64,000 nt of DNA. Origin: Desertimonas sp963733085 (lineage in GTDB: Bacteria; Actinomycetota; Acidimicrobiia; Acidimicrobiales; Ilumatobacteraceae). The stretch is from positions 682,001 to 746,000 of the forward strand of contig CAVTBY010000010.1 in the NCBI GenBank assembly GCA_963733085.1. The letters are read 5' to 3'. Below are positions 1 through 9,239 of this stretch, piece after piece. Positions within the stretch are counted from its first letter, which is position 1, and each line of letters starts with the position of its first letter. Made by a program: the position numbers and the translations under genes. Below the pieces are notes generated by a model. It saw nothing but the letters and a program-made list of their open reading frames with translations. It was not told the origin of the DNA and did no database searches.

Positions 1-513
1 ATGGCGATCCACGAGCTCGAGCTGGATGCGCTCGCGCAGACCGGCGAGCAACGTCGGCCCGTGTCCGGCAAGGACCGGCTGCACAACGAACTCGTACTCG
101 TCGATCAGTCCCAGATCGGCCAACGCCAGGGGAAGCGTCACGCCACCCACGAACAGGCCGTCGCCTGGCTCCTGCTTGAGCCGCTGGACCGCTTGCCCCA
201 AGTCGCCTCGCACCAGCTCGGCATTCCAATCGACCCCGCTCAGCGTGCTCGACACGACGTACTTCTTCGCCCGGTCGATGGTCTCGGCAAACGGGATCTC
301 CCACTCACCCATCCAATCAGGCCACGCGCCCGTGGCCGGCCGCCGCCACGCCGACTCCATCATCTCGTAGGTCACCCGGCCGAACAGCAGGGCATCGGCT
401 CGTTCCATCTCAGCGGTCCAGTAGCCCATCGACTCCTCGTCCGGGGGGAGCCCTGCCTCGTGATGGCAGCAGCCGTCGAGCGTGACGTTGATCGAGTATC
501 GAAGTGGTCTCAT
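1..513 (-). CDS. Dihydrofolate reductase / RibD C-terminal family protein (3' end cut by window edge)
   Basis: The minus-strand reading starts MRPLRYSINVTLDGCC, typical of the small DHFR-like (RibD_C) proteins of actinobacteria, and later reads FGRVTYEMMESAW and LFVGGVTLPLALADLGLIDE, the nucleotide-fold signatures of that family. Members are presumed NADPH-dependent reductases; the substrate of this one is unknown. The ATG at 513 is chosen because an AGGGAG ribosome-binding site lies just upstream. 171 codons are visible and the stop lies beyond base 1. The family is usually about 180-200 residues, so little is missing. It is divergent from the hydrolase at 810; the 296 bp between them show no clear gene. 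Confidence 0.85.
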   Translation of the reverse strand, partial: MRPLRYSINVTLDGCCHHEAGLPPDEESMGYWTAEMERADALLFGRVTYEMMESAWRRPATGAWPDWMGEWEIPFAETIDRAKKYVVSSTLSGVDWNAELVRGDLGQAVQRLKQEPGDGLFVGGVTLPLALADLGLIDEYEFVVQPVLAGHGPTLLAGLRERIQLELVDRH

Positions 514-809
514 CTCGTTGCTCTCCCTTGATGCGCGCCGCGCGTTCAAACCGGACCGTACTCAGACGACTGCCGGCGCCATTTTCCATCGGCGTCCCGA
601 TCGCACCTACTCACACCGTCGTGGTGCGAACCAGACCTCAGACCGAGTGCGCGACCGATTCGGCGATCCGGGACGGTCAGCTTGCCGCCATCGCCTCGGT
701 GTCGGCGGCGCGTGTGCACGACAACTGTCCGATCACTTGAGCCGGCTGGCCGATGAGTTCCGGGCAGAGCACCAGTCAGCATGGGCAGGATCCGCACGAA
801 GGAGCCCAC

Positions 810-1677
810 ATGACCGAGCCGACCACCCACACCCTCGATGTCCCCGGCGCCACGTTGGCGTTCGACGTCCATGAGCCCGATACCCCGAGCGACAAACGCC
901 CGCTGTTCATTTTCGGCTCGCCGATGGGCGCATCCGGCTTCGAGCAGCTCGTCGGTCACTTCGCGGATCGCACGGTCATCACCTACGACCCCCGCGGCAT
1001 GGAGCGGAGCACCCGTGACCCCGGCAGCGAGCTCGCCGCGGAGGTGCACGCCGAGGATTACCACCGCGTGGTCGAGGCGGCCGGGCTCGGGCCGGTGGAC
1101 GCGTTCGGGTCGAGCGGCGGCGGCATGTGCGGCCTGCACTGGGTGGTCGTCCACCCCGAGGACGTGCGCACCCTCGTCTCCCACGAGCCACCGGTGATCA
1201 CGCTGCTCGAAGACAGTCAGATGGCGATCAAGGTGTTCGCCGACATCGTCGACACCTACCAGCGGGACGGCTTCGGCCCAGCCATGGCGAAGTTCATCCA
1301 GCTGGTCATGCATCAGGGCCTGCTGCCCGACGACTACCTGGACCGGCCCGCGCCAGACCCCGCGCAGTTCGGTCTCCCTACCGAGGACGACGGCTCCCGC
1401 GATGACCTGCTGCTGAGCGGCAACCTCGCCATGCCGCCGTTCGAGCCCGACGCGGAGGCCCTGCGCGGCGTCATCCGTGCACATCGTGCCCGCGATCGGC
1501 GCGCTGGGTGAGGGCGGGTTGGCTCGGCGCGGTGGTGAGGCGGTCGCACGGCTGCTCGGGGTCGAGCCGGTGATCTTCCCCGGCGACCACGGCGGCTTCG
1601 CTGCCAACGAGTGGTCTCCCGACAACGACCCGGCCGCGTTCGCCGCGAAGCTCCGCGAGTTGCTCGACGAGAACTGA
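810..1677 (+). CDS. Alpha/beta hydrolase, frameshifted near base 1475
   Basis: The first part (810 to about 1475) carries the oxyanion region FIFGSPMGASGF and the nucleophile elbow GSSGG (Ser about residue 102). The rest, including the catalytic-His segment FPGDHGGF, continues in another frame from about 1477 to the stop at 1677. Joined, they make a normal-length hydrolase of about 288 residues. The ATG at 810 is preferred to the upstream start at 753 because it follows AAGGAG at ideal spacing. Substrate unknown. The break is a single-base change with intact coding on both sides, so it is either a recent mutation or an assembly error. Confidence 0.8.
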
Positions 1678-1833
1678 CCAGGCTGTCGCGGCCGCGCCCC
1701 GACTCGGCGATCTGTCGTCACGGACTCGCTGACGCTTCTCGACTTGTCGCCCCCGCGGGCGAGTTCTGCCGATCACGTTGATCGACGCGCGATCGGGCAT
1801 GATGTCGGGCCAAATGGTCACGGGGGGACCTGA

Positions 1834-2514
1834 ATGAGTCACGAGATGGTGCGCATCGACGTGTCGACGCTGACACGGTCGCAGCACGACTTGCTGTGGA
1901 TGCGGCTGCGCGCCGACGACGTGCCGTTCTCGTTCGACGGCCAGGGCGTGGCCGTGCCAGCTGTTCGTGCCCACGACGCCCACGCCGCGGTGGAGTGGAC
2001 CACGCACCACTTGGCACCGGAGGCGGAGCACTACGAGGCGCCACGTCCGTTTCAGAGGACGCTCGAGGACGGCTCGGTCGTGGCCTCGAGATGGAGCCGG
2101 TTGCTTGGCTGGCTCCTTGATGGAGTGATCATCGCCGTGCTCTACGTCGTCGGTCGGCGCGTCGGGATCTCACTGTGGTTCGTCTGGGCGGTCTCGGCGG
2201 TCTACGTCGTGGTGATGACGCACCTGTTCGGCCGCACGCTCGGAAAGTGGGCGTTGGGCGTCGAAGTCGTTTCCGCGGAATCCGGCGAGCGGCCGAGTTG
2301 GTGGCAATCGGCGATGCGCTGGCTGGTGGTGACGTCGCCGTGGCTGGCGACAACGCTCATGGGTTCGGTTCCGCTGCTCGCGGTCGTGCCCGCGGCAGCG
2401 TGGATCGGCATCTACCTGCCGATCCTGTGGGATCCGGCAGGGCAGGGACTTCACGACCGGGCCGTACGCACCTATGTGCTCCGCAGAGCGGTTTCGTTGG
2501 CTTCCTCGAAATAG
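1834..2514 (+). CDS. RDD family membrane protein
   Basis: 226 residues. The first ~65 residues are soluble. Then RWSRLLGWLLDGVIIAVLYV opens the RDD domain, with hydrophobic segments at about 88-106, 110-130 and 165-195 and the late motif GQGLHDRAVRTYVL. RDD proteins are poorly characterised; some are thought to act in ion or small-molecule transport. GGGGGGACC before the ATG is a good ribosome-binding site. The 3' end overlaps the convergent cupin gene by 43 bp. Nothing in the neighbourhood identifies a partner. Confidence 0.85.
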   Translation: MSHEMVRIDVSTLTRSQHDLLWMRLRADDVPFSFDGQGVAVPAVRAHDAHAAVEWTTHHLAPEAEHYEAPRPFQRTLEDGSVVASRWSRLLGWLLDGVIIAVLYVVGRRVGISLWFVWAVSAVYVVVMTHLFGRTLGKWALGVEVVSAESGERPSWWQSAMRWLVVTSPWLATTLMGSVPLLAVVPAAAWIGIYLPILWDPAGQGLHDRAVRTYVLRRAVSLASSK

Positions 2515-3020
2515 CGGCGGGTGCGGGCGAAGTCGTACGGGGCCTCCCCGCCCCGCTCCCCGTCCCACTCGCTGCGGCCGGAGCGGGTGGTGATGTCGCC
2601 GCCGTAGACGTGGATCGCCCCGGCGAACGTGCGGAGTGGGTTGGTCACGGCGTGGATCGTGTCGGCGCCGAGCAGGAGGACGTCGCTGATGCGCAGCTGC
2701 CGGCCGCCTGACTCGGCGAGCCCTGTCCCCATCCTCCGATAGAACGCGTTGTCCTCCTGGCCCCCGTACATCCCGATCGCCGCCCACATCAGGTGGTTGT
2801 GCGGCCGGAAGTGCATCCCTGGTGCCCACACGACGTGCAGGACGCTGAGGTCGTCGGCGGCGTAGAGCGGTACGACGGCGGCACGCTCGGCCGGCAGCGC
2901 CGAGGCGACTTGATCGGGCGCGGCGACGGCCCGCTCGAGGACCTCTTTGATCGCAGCGCGCGGCTCCGCCTCGATGATCGCCGCCCGGCACTCGGCCAGG
3001 AACTGGTCGATGTCGAACAT
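2472..3020 (-). CDS. Cupin-fold metal-dependent protein (cysteine-dioxygenase-like)
   Basis: 182 residues from an ATG at 3020 preceded by GAGGAG. The sequence contains GMHFRPHNHLMWAAIGMY, the His-rich first cupin motif, followed by YGGQEDNAFYRR and a second half with DTIHAVTNPLRTFAGAIHVY, including the later metal-ligand His. This matches predicted metal-dependent double-stranded beta-helix enzymes related to cysteine dioxygenase, but the substrate cannot be assigned. It is divergent from the SARP-type regulator at 3114, with under 100 bp between them, so the two may share a control region. Confidence 0.75.
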   Translation of the reverse strand: MFDIDQFLAECRAAIIEAEPRAAIKEVLERAVAAPDQVASALPAERAAVVPLYAADDLSVLHVVWAPGMHFRPHNHLMWAAIGMYGGQEDNAFYRRMGTGLAESGGRQLRISDVLLLGADTIHAVTNPLRTFAGAIHVYGGDITTRSGRSEWDGERGGEAPYDFARTRRYFEEANETALRST

Positions 3021-3113
3021 TTCCGGTCTCCTCCTCGGTAGTTCCGCCACCACAATGACGCGAAGCCGCTTCCACATCGCTTCCATTTCGGCCACGGCGG
3101 TCGGAATCCGCTG

Positions 3114-6038
3114 GTGGCGGCGATTGAGTACGAGCGAGGTGACGTGCCGACGATCGGTGTGCTTGGCCCCGTGTTGCTGCGGGACGATCAGAAAGGTCCG
3201 ATCGAGCTGCGCAGCAAGCGTCAGCGCCTCTTGTTGGCCGTACTCGTCGCCAAATCCGGGCGGCCGGTGACGGTCGACGAGCTGATCGACGCGCTGTGGG
3301 CGGACCACCTGCCCGAACGAGCGACCGCAGCACTTCAGTCGCAGGTGCACCGGCTGCGCCAACTCCTCCCTGCCGGCATCGCTGTGGTCACCGAGGGCTC
3401 GAGCTATCACCTGGACGGCACGCCTGACGACGTCGACGCAATTCGCTTCGAACGACTCGTTGCCGCCGCCCTGGACGAGAGCGCCGACCCGGTGCACGCG
3501 ATCGCCGAACTCGACGAGGCCTTGCACCTCTGGCGCGGCGCGGCCTACGCCGATGTCGAACACACCGATGCCATCCGGATCGAAGCCGCCCGGCTCGACA
3601 CCCTGCGCGCCGAGGCGGCCGAGCGGCTCGCCGAGTTTCTGTTCGTCGCCGGGCGCTTTGCCGATGCAGCACACGCCGCAGCCGGGCTGTCGCAGCAACA
3701 GCCCTATCGCGAAGGACCGATCATGATCGGCATGCGATCGCTCGCCCGGGCCGGTCGACACGTCGAAGCCCTGCGGATGTACGACGAGTTCCGCCGACGG
3801 CTCGGCGAGGAGATCGGCACTGAACCGTCACCCGAGCTGCGTGCAGTCGAGGGTGAGGTCCTTCGCCACGAACGGGGGCCGGGCGCCGTGCTCGGAGTGC
3901 CCGGCAACTCGTTCGTCGGACGCGAGGCGGATCTCGCCGAAGTACGCACCGAGCTCGGCCGGTCACGGCTGGTGACGTTGACCGGGCTGGGAGGAGTCGG
4001 CAAGACGCGCCTCGCCGTGCACGCCGCAAGCTCCTCTACGGCGGCCTTTCCCGACGGCCTGTACCTGTGCGAGCTCGCCACGTTGAGCGACGATCCCGCT
4101 GTCGCCGGAGCGGTGGCGTCGACCCTCTCGCTGTACGAGCGCGGTGACGGCGGACCGCTGACGCGTGTCGTCGAGTTCCTCCAGTCGAAACGTGTGCTGT
4201 TGGTTCTCGACAACTGCGAGCACGTGCTCGAAGGCGCCCGCCAGGTCGCCCGCTCGGTGCTGCTGCGCACGCAGTCGGCGGTGGTGCTGGCGACGAGCCG
4301 TCAACGCCTCGGTGTCGAGGGTGAGCAAGTGTTCGTTGTCGGCCCGCTGGCCACCGGCGACGATCTCGACCCGGCGATGGACCTGTTCACCGACCGTGCC
4401 GTCGCTGCCGGGATGGCGCGGTCGCTGTCCGCGGAGGACATCAGTGCGATCAGCGAACTGTGCCGTCGCCTTCAAGGTCTCCCACTCGCCATCGAGCTGG
4501 CCGCCGCACGTTGCGTGTCGCTCACCCCCGCCGAGCTCCTTGCCGAGGTCGGACCGCATCTCGAGCAACTCGGCGACGAGGCGCGAGCGATCGCCCGACA
4601 TCGTTCGCTGGACGCCACGATCGGTTGGTCGTACGACCTGCTCGACGACGACGCGCGGATCGTGTTCCGGGCGATCTCGGTGTTCGTCGGCGGATGCACG
4701 GCGCCAGCGGCGGCGAGCGTGATCGACCGTCCGATCGACGTCGCCGGACTGCTCGGTGCCCTCGTCGACCGTTCGTTGGTCGCCAGCACCGTGACCAGCG
4801 GCCGGAGCCGGTTCTCCTTTCTCGAGCCTGTGCGTCAGTTCGCCGAGGCCCGGATGGGTGACCACGGAGAGGCGGGGACGATCCGCGGCCGGCACGCGGC
4901 ATGGGCCGCCGCCTGGATGGAGCAGGCGGATGCCGGCCTGCGCAGTGTCGACGAAGCGGATTGGGCCGTCGCCATCGACACCGAACTGGCCAACCTCCGC
5001 GCCGCACATCAGTGGGCGCTCGATCACGATGTCGGCCTGGCCTGCCGAATCATCGCGGCAACATTCTGGTCCGCCTACCGGTCCGGGCCGGCCGAGGTGT
5101 TCGCCTGGGCCGATCGCACCGTCGAACGCCTCGCCGACCTCGGCGAGGGCCGACGACCCTGGGCGTCCGGCGCGTACGCCACCGCCGCCCTCGGCTCGTG
5201 GCGCCGCGGCGACCTGCAACAGGCGCGCGCCCTGGCAACGCGAGGCATCGCGCTCGGCGCCGATGATCCCGAGTCGGCTCGCTTCGCCTGGGAGGCGCTG
5301 CGGAGCGCCGAATTGCTGCTCGGCAACCACGAAGCGGCACTGGCTGCGCGTGATCACGCCCTCGCCCTGGCCCGCTCCATAGGCGACGTCGTGCACGAGG
5401 CGCACGCCCACGTCGCCGGTGCGCTCGCACTCGGCTATCTCGGCCGGCTAGACGAGGCCACCACCGACCTCGCCGCCGCAACCAAGTTGCTCGACGTCTC
5501 CGACAATCCGACCGCCCGCTCGTTCCACGACTATGTCGCCGGCGAGATCCGCCTCGACAGCGCGCCCGACGAGGCGCTGCCGCTGTTGCGGCGCAGCAGC
5601 GAGATCGCCCGGCGCGTCGGCAACCGCTTCATGTCCGGCATCGCCGGTGCGTCACTCGTGTCGTGCGCCGCTCGAGTCGGCGATGCGACGACGGCGATCG
5701 GTGGTTTCGCCGAGGTGATCGACCACCTCCATCGCGGCGCCGCGTGGCCACAACTGTGGACGATGGTCCGCGCCCTCATCGAGACGCTGACACGAGTCGG
5801 TCAGTACGAGGATGCTGCCGTGCTGCTCGGCGCCTTGCGAGCCAGCGAGCGCGCTCCGGCGATCCGCGGTGCCGACGCCACGCGTATGCGGGACGTGACC
5901 GGCGAGCTACGCACGCAGCTCGGTACCGAACAGTGCGCCCAACTCGAGGCGCGGGGCGCCGACCTCGGAGACGAGCAGGCGATGACGTTCGCCCTCGAGG
6001 CGACTTTTCGACCGCATCGCGCGACGTCCAGTGATTAA
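3114..6038 (+). CDS. AfsR/SARP-type transcriptional regulator with BTAD and ATPase domains
   Basis: 974 residues. Order: OmpR-like winged helix (about 15-100, with SKRQRLLLAVL and VDELIDALW), bacterial transcriptional activation domain (about 105-250), a P-loop STAND ATPase with Walker A GLGGVGKT (291-298) and Walker B LLVLDNCEHVL, then TPR-like helices to the C-terminus. There is no C-terminal LuxR helix-turn-helix. Such proteins activate secondary-metabolite or stress operons. A GTG at 3144 (V-P-T-I-G-V-L-G) is an equally plausible start. It lies 43 bp upstream of, and on the same strand as, the redox operon at 6082-10267, so it is the obvious candidate regulator of that operon. Confidence 0.88.
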   Translation: MAAIEYERGDVPTIGVLGPVLLRDDQKGPIELRSKRQRLLLAVLVAKSGRPVTVDELIDALWADHLPERATAALQSQVHRLRQLLPAGIAVVTEGSSYHLDGTPDDVDAIRFERLVAAALDESADPVHAIAELDEALHLWRGAAYADVEHTDAIRIEAARLDTLRAEAAERLAEFLFVAGRFADAAHAAAGLSQQQPYREGPIMIGMRSLARAGRHVEALRMYDEFRRRLGEEIGTEPSPELRAVEGEVLRHERGPGAVLGVPGNSFVGREADLAEVRTELGRSRLVTLTGLGGVGKTRLAVHAASSSTAAFPDGLYLCELATLSDDPAVAGAVASTLSLYERGDGGPLTRVVEFLQSKRVLLVLDNCEHVLEGARQVARSVLLRTQSAVVLATSRQRLGVEGEQVFVVGPLATGDDLDPAMDLFTDRAVAAGMARSLSAEDISAISELCRRLQGLPLAIELAAARCVSLTPAELLAEVGPHLEQLGDEARAIARHRSLDATIGWSYDLLDDDARIVFRAISVFVGGCTAPAAASVIDRPIDVAGLLGALVDRSLVASTVTSGRSRFSFLEPVRQFAEARMGDHGEAGTIRGRHAAWAAAWMEQADAGLRSVDEADWAVAIDTELANLRAAHQWALDHDVGLACRIIAATFWSAYRSGPAEVFAWADRTVERLADLGEGRRPWASGAYATAALGSWRRGDLQQARALATRGIALGADDPESARFAWEALRSAELLLGNHEAALAARDHALALARSIGDVVHEAHAHVAGALALGYLGRLDEATTDLAAATKLLDVSDNPTARSFHDYVAGEIRLDSAPDEALPLLRRSSEIARRVGNRFMSGIAGASLVSCAARVGDATTAIGGFAEVIDHLHRGAAWPQLWTMVRALIETLTRVGQYEDAAVLLGALRASERAPAIRGADATRMRDVTGELRTQLGTEQCAQLEARGADLGDEQAMTFALEATFRPHRATSSD

Positions 6039-6081
6039 CGTCCGCTGACGGCGCGTTGCGCCCTGGCCGACAAGGAGCGCG

Positions 6082-6972
6082 ATGTCCGCACAGACACCCT
6101 GGAAGCAATTGATGCCGAAGCAGCCGGCGGACTTCCAGATGCCGTTCTGGTACTCGTCGGTGCAGTCGATCTGGCTCTACTACCCGGTGCGCCGGGACCT
6201 GGTCGAGGCGCTGCTGCCGGACCTGCCCGCGGGGCACGCGCTGCGTGTCGCCGGGTTCACCGAGCTCGACGGCCGAGCGCTGGTGTCACTCGACTTCCAG
6301 GCGTACACGTCGGGCGGCGACAGCTTCCTCGCCTTCACCCGCGAAGTCGAGTTCAACGTCTACGTCTACCCGGAGAGCCGGCTGCCGGCGGTTCCGTTGA
6401 TGTCGTGGCAGGACTATCTGCGCGGGCGCGACCAGACGAAGACGATCGGGGGCTTCCGGCTGCACGTGCCATGCGACAACCCGATCGCCGTGCAGGCCGG
6501 ACAGCAGAACTTCGGAGAACCGAAGTGGCTGGCGTCGTTCCAGTACTCGGTCCCGTCGCCGAACGCACCCGACGTCCACAAATGGAAGTACGGCGTGTAC
6601 GAACCGTGCGACCCGACCAAGACCCCACCGCCGAAGTCGATGATCTTCGAGGTCGACGCCGACCTGCGCGGCACCCCGGCGGTGATCTCCAACCTCTCAC
6701 CACTCATCGAATACGGGACGCGAACGGTCGACGGTCGTGAGGTCGTGGCGGCGAACTTCTGGAACTTCTTCGGGTGGTTCGACACCTACTTCCTCGACGA
6801 TGACGCGGCCCGCAAGGTCAAGCTGCACCTCGGAGAGTCGATCGACAAGCACCGTCTCCGTCAGGACGTGCAGTCGCTGATCGGCACGACGTTGCCGATC
6901 GCCGCCCAGACGTTCTCGTCGGCGCCGGTGTCGAGCGAGGCGCAAGCGTGGTTGGAAGACCCGAACGACTGA
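6082..6972 (+). CDS. Acetoacetate decarboxylase (ADC) fold protein
   Basis: 296 residues after a clear AAGGAG ribosome-binding site. NFGEPKWLASF places Lys148 where the ADC family carries its Schiff-base lysine, and the surrounding RVAGFTELDG and AFTREVEFNV segments fit the beta-barrel. ADC-like proteins decarboxylate or otherwise process beta-keto acids; the substrate here is unknown. There is no signal peptide, so it is cytoplasmic. It opens a four-gene unit: its TGA overlaps the next ATG, and the GMC oxidoreductase and ferritin-like genes follow without gaps. Confidence 0.75.
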   Translation: MSAQTPWKQLMPKQPADFQMPFWYSSVQSIWLYYPVRRDLVEALLPDLPAGHALRVAGFTELDGRALVSLDFQAYTSGGDSFLAFTREVEFNVYVYPESRLPAVPLMSWQDYLRGRDQTKTIGGFRLHVPCDNPIAVQAGQQNFGEPKWLASFQYSVPSPNAPDVHKWKYGVYEPCDPTKTPPPKSMIFEVDADLRGTPAVISNLSPLIEYGTRTVDGREVVAANFWNFFGWFDTYFLDDDAARKVKLHLGESIDKHRLRQDVQSLIGTTLPIAAQTFSSAPVSSEAQAWLEDPND

Positions 6973-7424
6973 TGGACCGGCCGCTCGACGACTTCTGCGA
7001 GCTCTCGGCAGCGCTCACCGGATATCGAGCGGCCGAGCTGGTCGGCACCGGCATGGCCGAAACGTATCTCGACCACTTCACGGCGATCGTCGGCGAGTCG
7101 TTCGCCGCCCGGTTGTTGACGACCGGCCACGACGTCATCCACCGGGCCGGCCGCGACCTGTCGACTCAGCTCGAATTGCGCATCCTCGACGACCCCGACC
7201 TCGGCCCGCCCGCCCGCAACCTGATCGTGCTCTGGTACACGGGTCAGTGGGTCCAGCTGCCCGGGCCGTGGCGGGACCGTCACGGCGCCAGCCCCCTCGA
7301 CGTCGACGAGGTGATCTCCCCGGAGGCCTACACGGCCGGGCTGATGTGGGACGCCATCGGTGCCCATCCCTCAAGGCGCCAAGGCGCCGGGGTTCGCCAC
7401 GTGGATCGCCGCCCCGGCGCGTAG
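6972..7424 (+). CDS. FAD-SLDH-type dehydrogenase small subunit (probably frameshifted near 7370)
   Basis: The ATG overlaps the previous stop. ELSAALTGYRAAELVGTGMA and the later LIVLWYTGQW match the small subunit of membrane FAD-dependent sorbitol, fructose and gluconate dehydrogenases. Those subunits usually carry a twin-arginine leader; none is present here, so this one should be cytoplasmic. In family members the C-terminus reads like GAHPxGAKAPGFATW. That reading exists here in the +1 frame after CATCCC (about 7370), so the given tail SRRQGAGVRHVDRR probably results from one extra C. The corrected frame stops about 15 bp inside the next gene. It is the expected partner of the GMC protein at 7428. 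Confidence 0.72.
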   Translation: MDRPLDDFCELSAALTGYRAAELVGTGMAETYLDHFTAIVGESFAARLLTTGHDVIHRAGRDLSTQLELRILDDPDLGPPARNLIVLWYTGQWVQLPGPWRDRHGASPLDVDEVISPEAYTAGLMWDAIGAHPSRRQGAGVRHVDRRPGA

Positions 7425-7427
7425 TCG

Positions 7428-9239
7428 ATGGCTGACCTGACCTGCGACGTCGCCATCGTCGGCGCCGGCATCGCCGGAGCGATCCTCGCTCGCCGGCTCG
7501 CCACCGCGGGTGTCGACGTCGTCGTCCTCGAAGCCGGTGAGGCCACCGGGCTCACCTGGGAGGGCTATCAGGCCAACATCCGCCAGTTCCTCGCCGCCCC
7601 GGCGAAGGTGCCCAACTCAGCGTGGCCGAACAGCCCGGCCGCGCCCTCTCCCAACGTGCTCGACATCCGGCCGCTGACACGAGACGGGCCACCTGGGACC
7701 GCCGGCTACTTCGTCCAGATGGGTCCGCTCCCGTTCGGCAGCGACTACCAACGCAGCCGTGGCGGGACCACGTTGCACTGGTACGGGCACTCGATCCGGA
7801 TGCTCCCTGCCGACTTCGAGCTGCACCGCCGCTACGGCGTCGGCGTCGATTGGCCGATCGGCTACGACGAGCTGGAGCCGTGGTACGAGCAGGCGGAGTT
7901 CGAGATCGGCGTCGCCGCCGACGTCGAGGACCAGGAGCGTGTCGGGTTGCCGTTCCGATCTGGCTACGTGTATCCGATGCACAAGGTGCCGATGTCCTAC
8001 CTCGACCGGTGGCTCGCTGACCGGCTCGACGGATTCCCGGTCGCGATCGGTGACGGGACCTACGAGACCGGTGTCGTGCCCGTCCCCGGCGGACGCAACA
8101 GCACGCCCAACGTGGCTTACGACAACGGTGCCGGCTTCACACCCGTCGGAGCCGTCGGCAGTCCGGAGACCGGGCTGCGCTGCGAGGGCAACGCCAGCTG
8201 CATCCCGGCCTGTCCAGCCCAGGCGAAGTACTCGGCGCTGAAGACACTCGCCGCGGCGGCCGCCGCCGGTGCGCGGATCGTCCACCAGACGGTCGCCAAC
8301 AAGGTCGTCGTCGGCGCCGCTGGCGAGGTGACCGGCATCGACTACCTGACCTGGACGGGCAACACGTTCCCCATTGCCGTCGCCGGAACGATCACCGCCG
8401 AGCGCTACGTGCTCGCCGCCCACTCCGTCGAGAACGCCAAGCTCCTACTGATGTCGGACGCCGCCAACTCGAGCGACCAGGTCGGTCGCAACCTGATGGA
8501 CCACCCGTTCCTCATCAGCTGGGCACTCGTCGACGAACCGCTCGGCACGTTCCGCGGGCCGGGCTCGACGTCGGGGATCGAGACGCTTCGCGACGGGCCG
8601 TACCGCGCCGATCACGCAGCGTTTCGCACCGACATCGACAATTGGGGCTTCGGCATCCTCGGCTCCCCGGGCTCGGACGTCAGTGATGGCGTGTTCACCG
8701 ACGGCCTCCACGGCAAGGCCCTGCGCGCCCGGCTGGCGAATACGGTCCCCCGCCAGCTGCTCCTCGGCTTTGTCCTCGAACAGCTTCCCGAACCGGGCAA
8801 TCGGGTCACGATCGGCCGCAACGGCGAGTGGAGCGATGCCCTCGGCCTGCCCCGGCCGATCCTTCACTACGACTTCGACAAGTACACCCGCGCCGGCGCG
8901 GCTGCGGCCCGCTCATGCGCCGAGCAGTGGTTCGACGTGCTCGGAGCGGACGACCTGACGGACTTCGGCTCAGGTCGCCCCCCGATGCTGCACCAGTCGT
9001 TCGACTGGAGGGGTCAGCCACTCGCAACGATGGGCGCCGGCCACTTGTGCGGCACCCATCGGATGGGTGACGACCCCGACACATCAGTCGTCGACACCGA
9101 TCAGCGCAGCTGGGACCACCGCAACCTGTTCGTCGTCGGCGCCGGCAGCATGCCAACCATCGGTACCTCCAACCCGACGCTCACGCTGGCCGCCCTGGTC
9201 TGCCGAACGGCCGAAGCGATACTCGGAGACCTGCGGTGA
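7428..9239 (+). CDS. GMC-family FAD-dependent oxidoreductase, large subunit
   Basis: 603 residues. The N-terminal FAD motif is VGAGIAGAILARR, with Glu at the end of strand two (VVLEAG). The C-terminal half has CGTHRMGDDPDTSVVD and VGAGSMPTIGTSNPTLTLAA, which hold the active-site and FAD-contacting regions of GMC enzymes. Three cysteines at 252, 258 and 262 (CEGNASCIPAC) sit where FAD-dependent glucose and fructose dehydrogenase large subunits bind a 3Fe-4S cluster. With the small subunit upstream this forms the core of such a dehydrogenase, but no cytochrome c subunit is present. It overlaps the ferritin-like gene by 4 bp. Confidence 0.88.
   Translation: MADLTCDVAIVGAGIAGAILARRLATAGVDVVVLEAGEATGLTWEGYQANIRQFLAAPAKVPNSAWPNSPAAPSPNVLDIRPLTRDGPPGTAGYFVQMGPLPFGSDYQRSRGGTTLHWYGHSIRMLPADFELHRRYGVGVDWPIGYDELEPWYEQAEFEIGVAADVEDQERVGLPFRSGYVYPMHKVPMSYLDRWLADRLDGFPVAIGDGTYETGVVPVPGGRNSTPNVAYDNGAGFTPVGAVGSPETGLRCEGNASCIPACPAQAKYSALKTLAAAAAAGARIVHQTVANKVVVGAAGEVTGIDYLTWTGNTFPIAVAGTITAERYVLAAHSVENAKLLLMSDAANSSDQVGRNLMDHPFLISWALVDEPLGTFRGPGSTSGIETLRDGPYRADHAAFRTDIDNWGFGILGSPGSDVSDGVFTDGLHGKALRARLANTVPRQLLLGFVLEQLPEPGNRVTIGRNGEWSDALGLPRPILHYDFDKYTRAGAAAARSCAEQWFDVLGADDLTDFGSGRPPMLHQSFDWRGQPLATMGAGHLCGTHRMGDDPDTSVVDTDQRSWDHRNLFVVGAGSMPTIGTSNPTLTLAALVCRTAEAILGDLR

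Noticed and set aside
1..531. A 176-codon plus-strand frame at the left edge
   Set aside because: The minus strand encodes a recognisable DHFR-like protein over the same bases.
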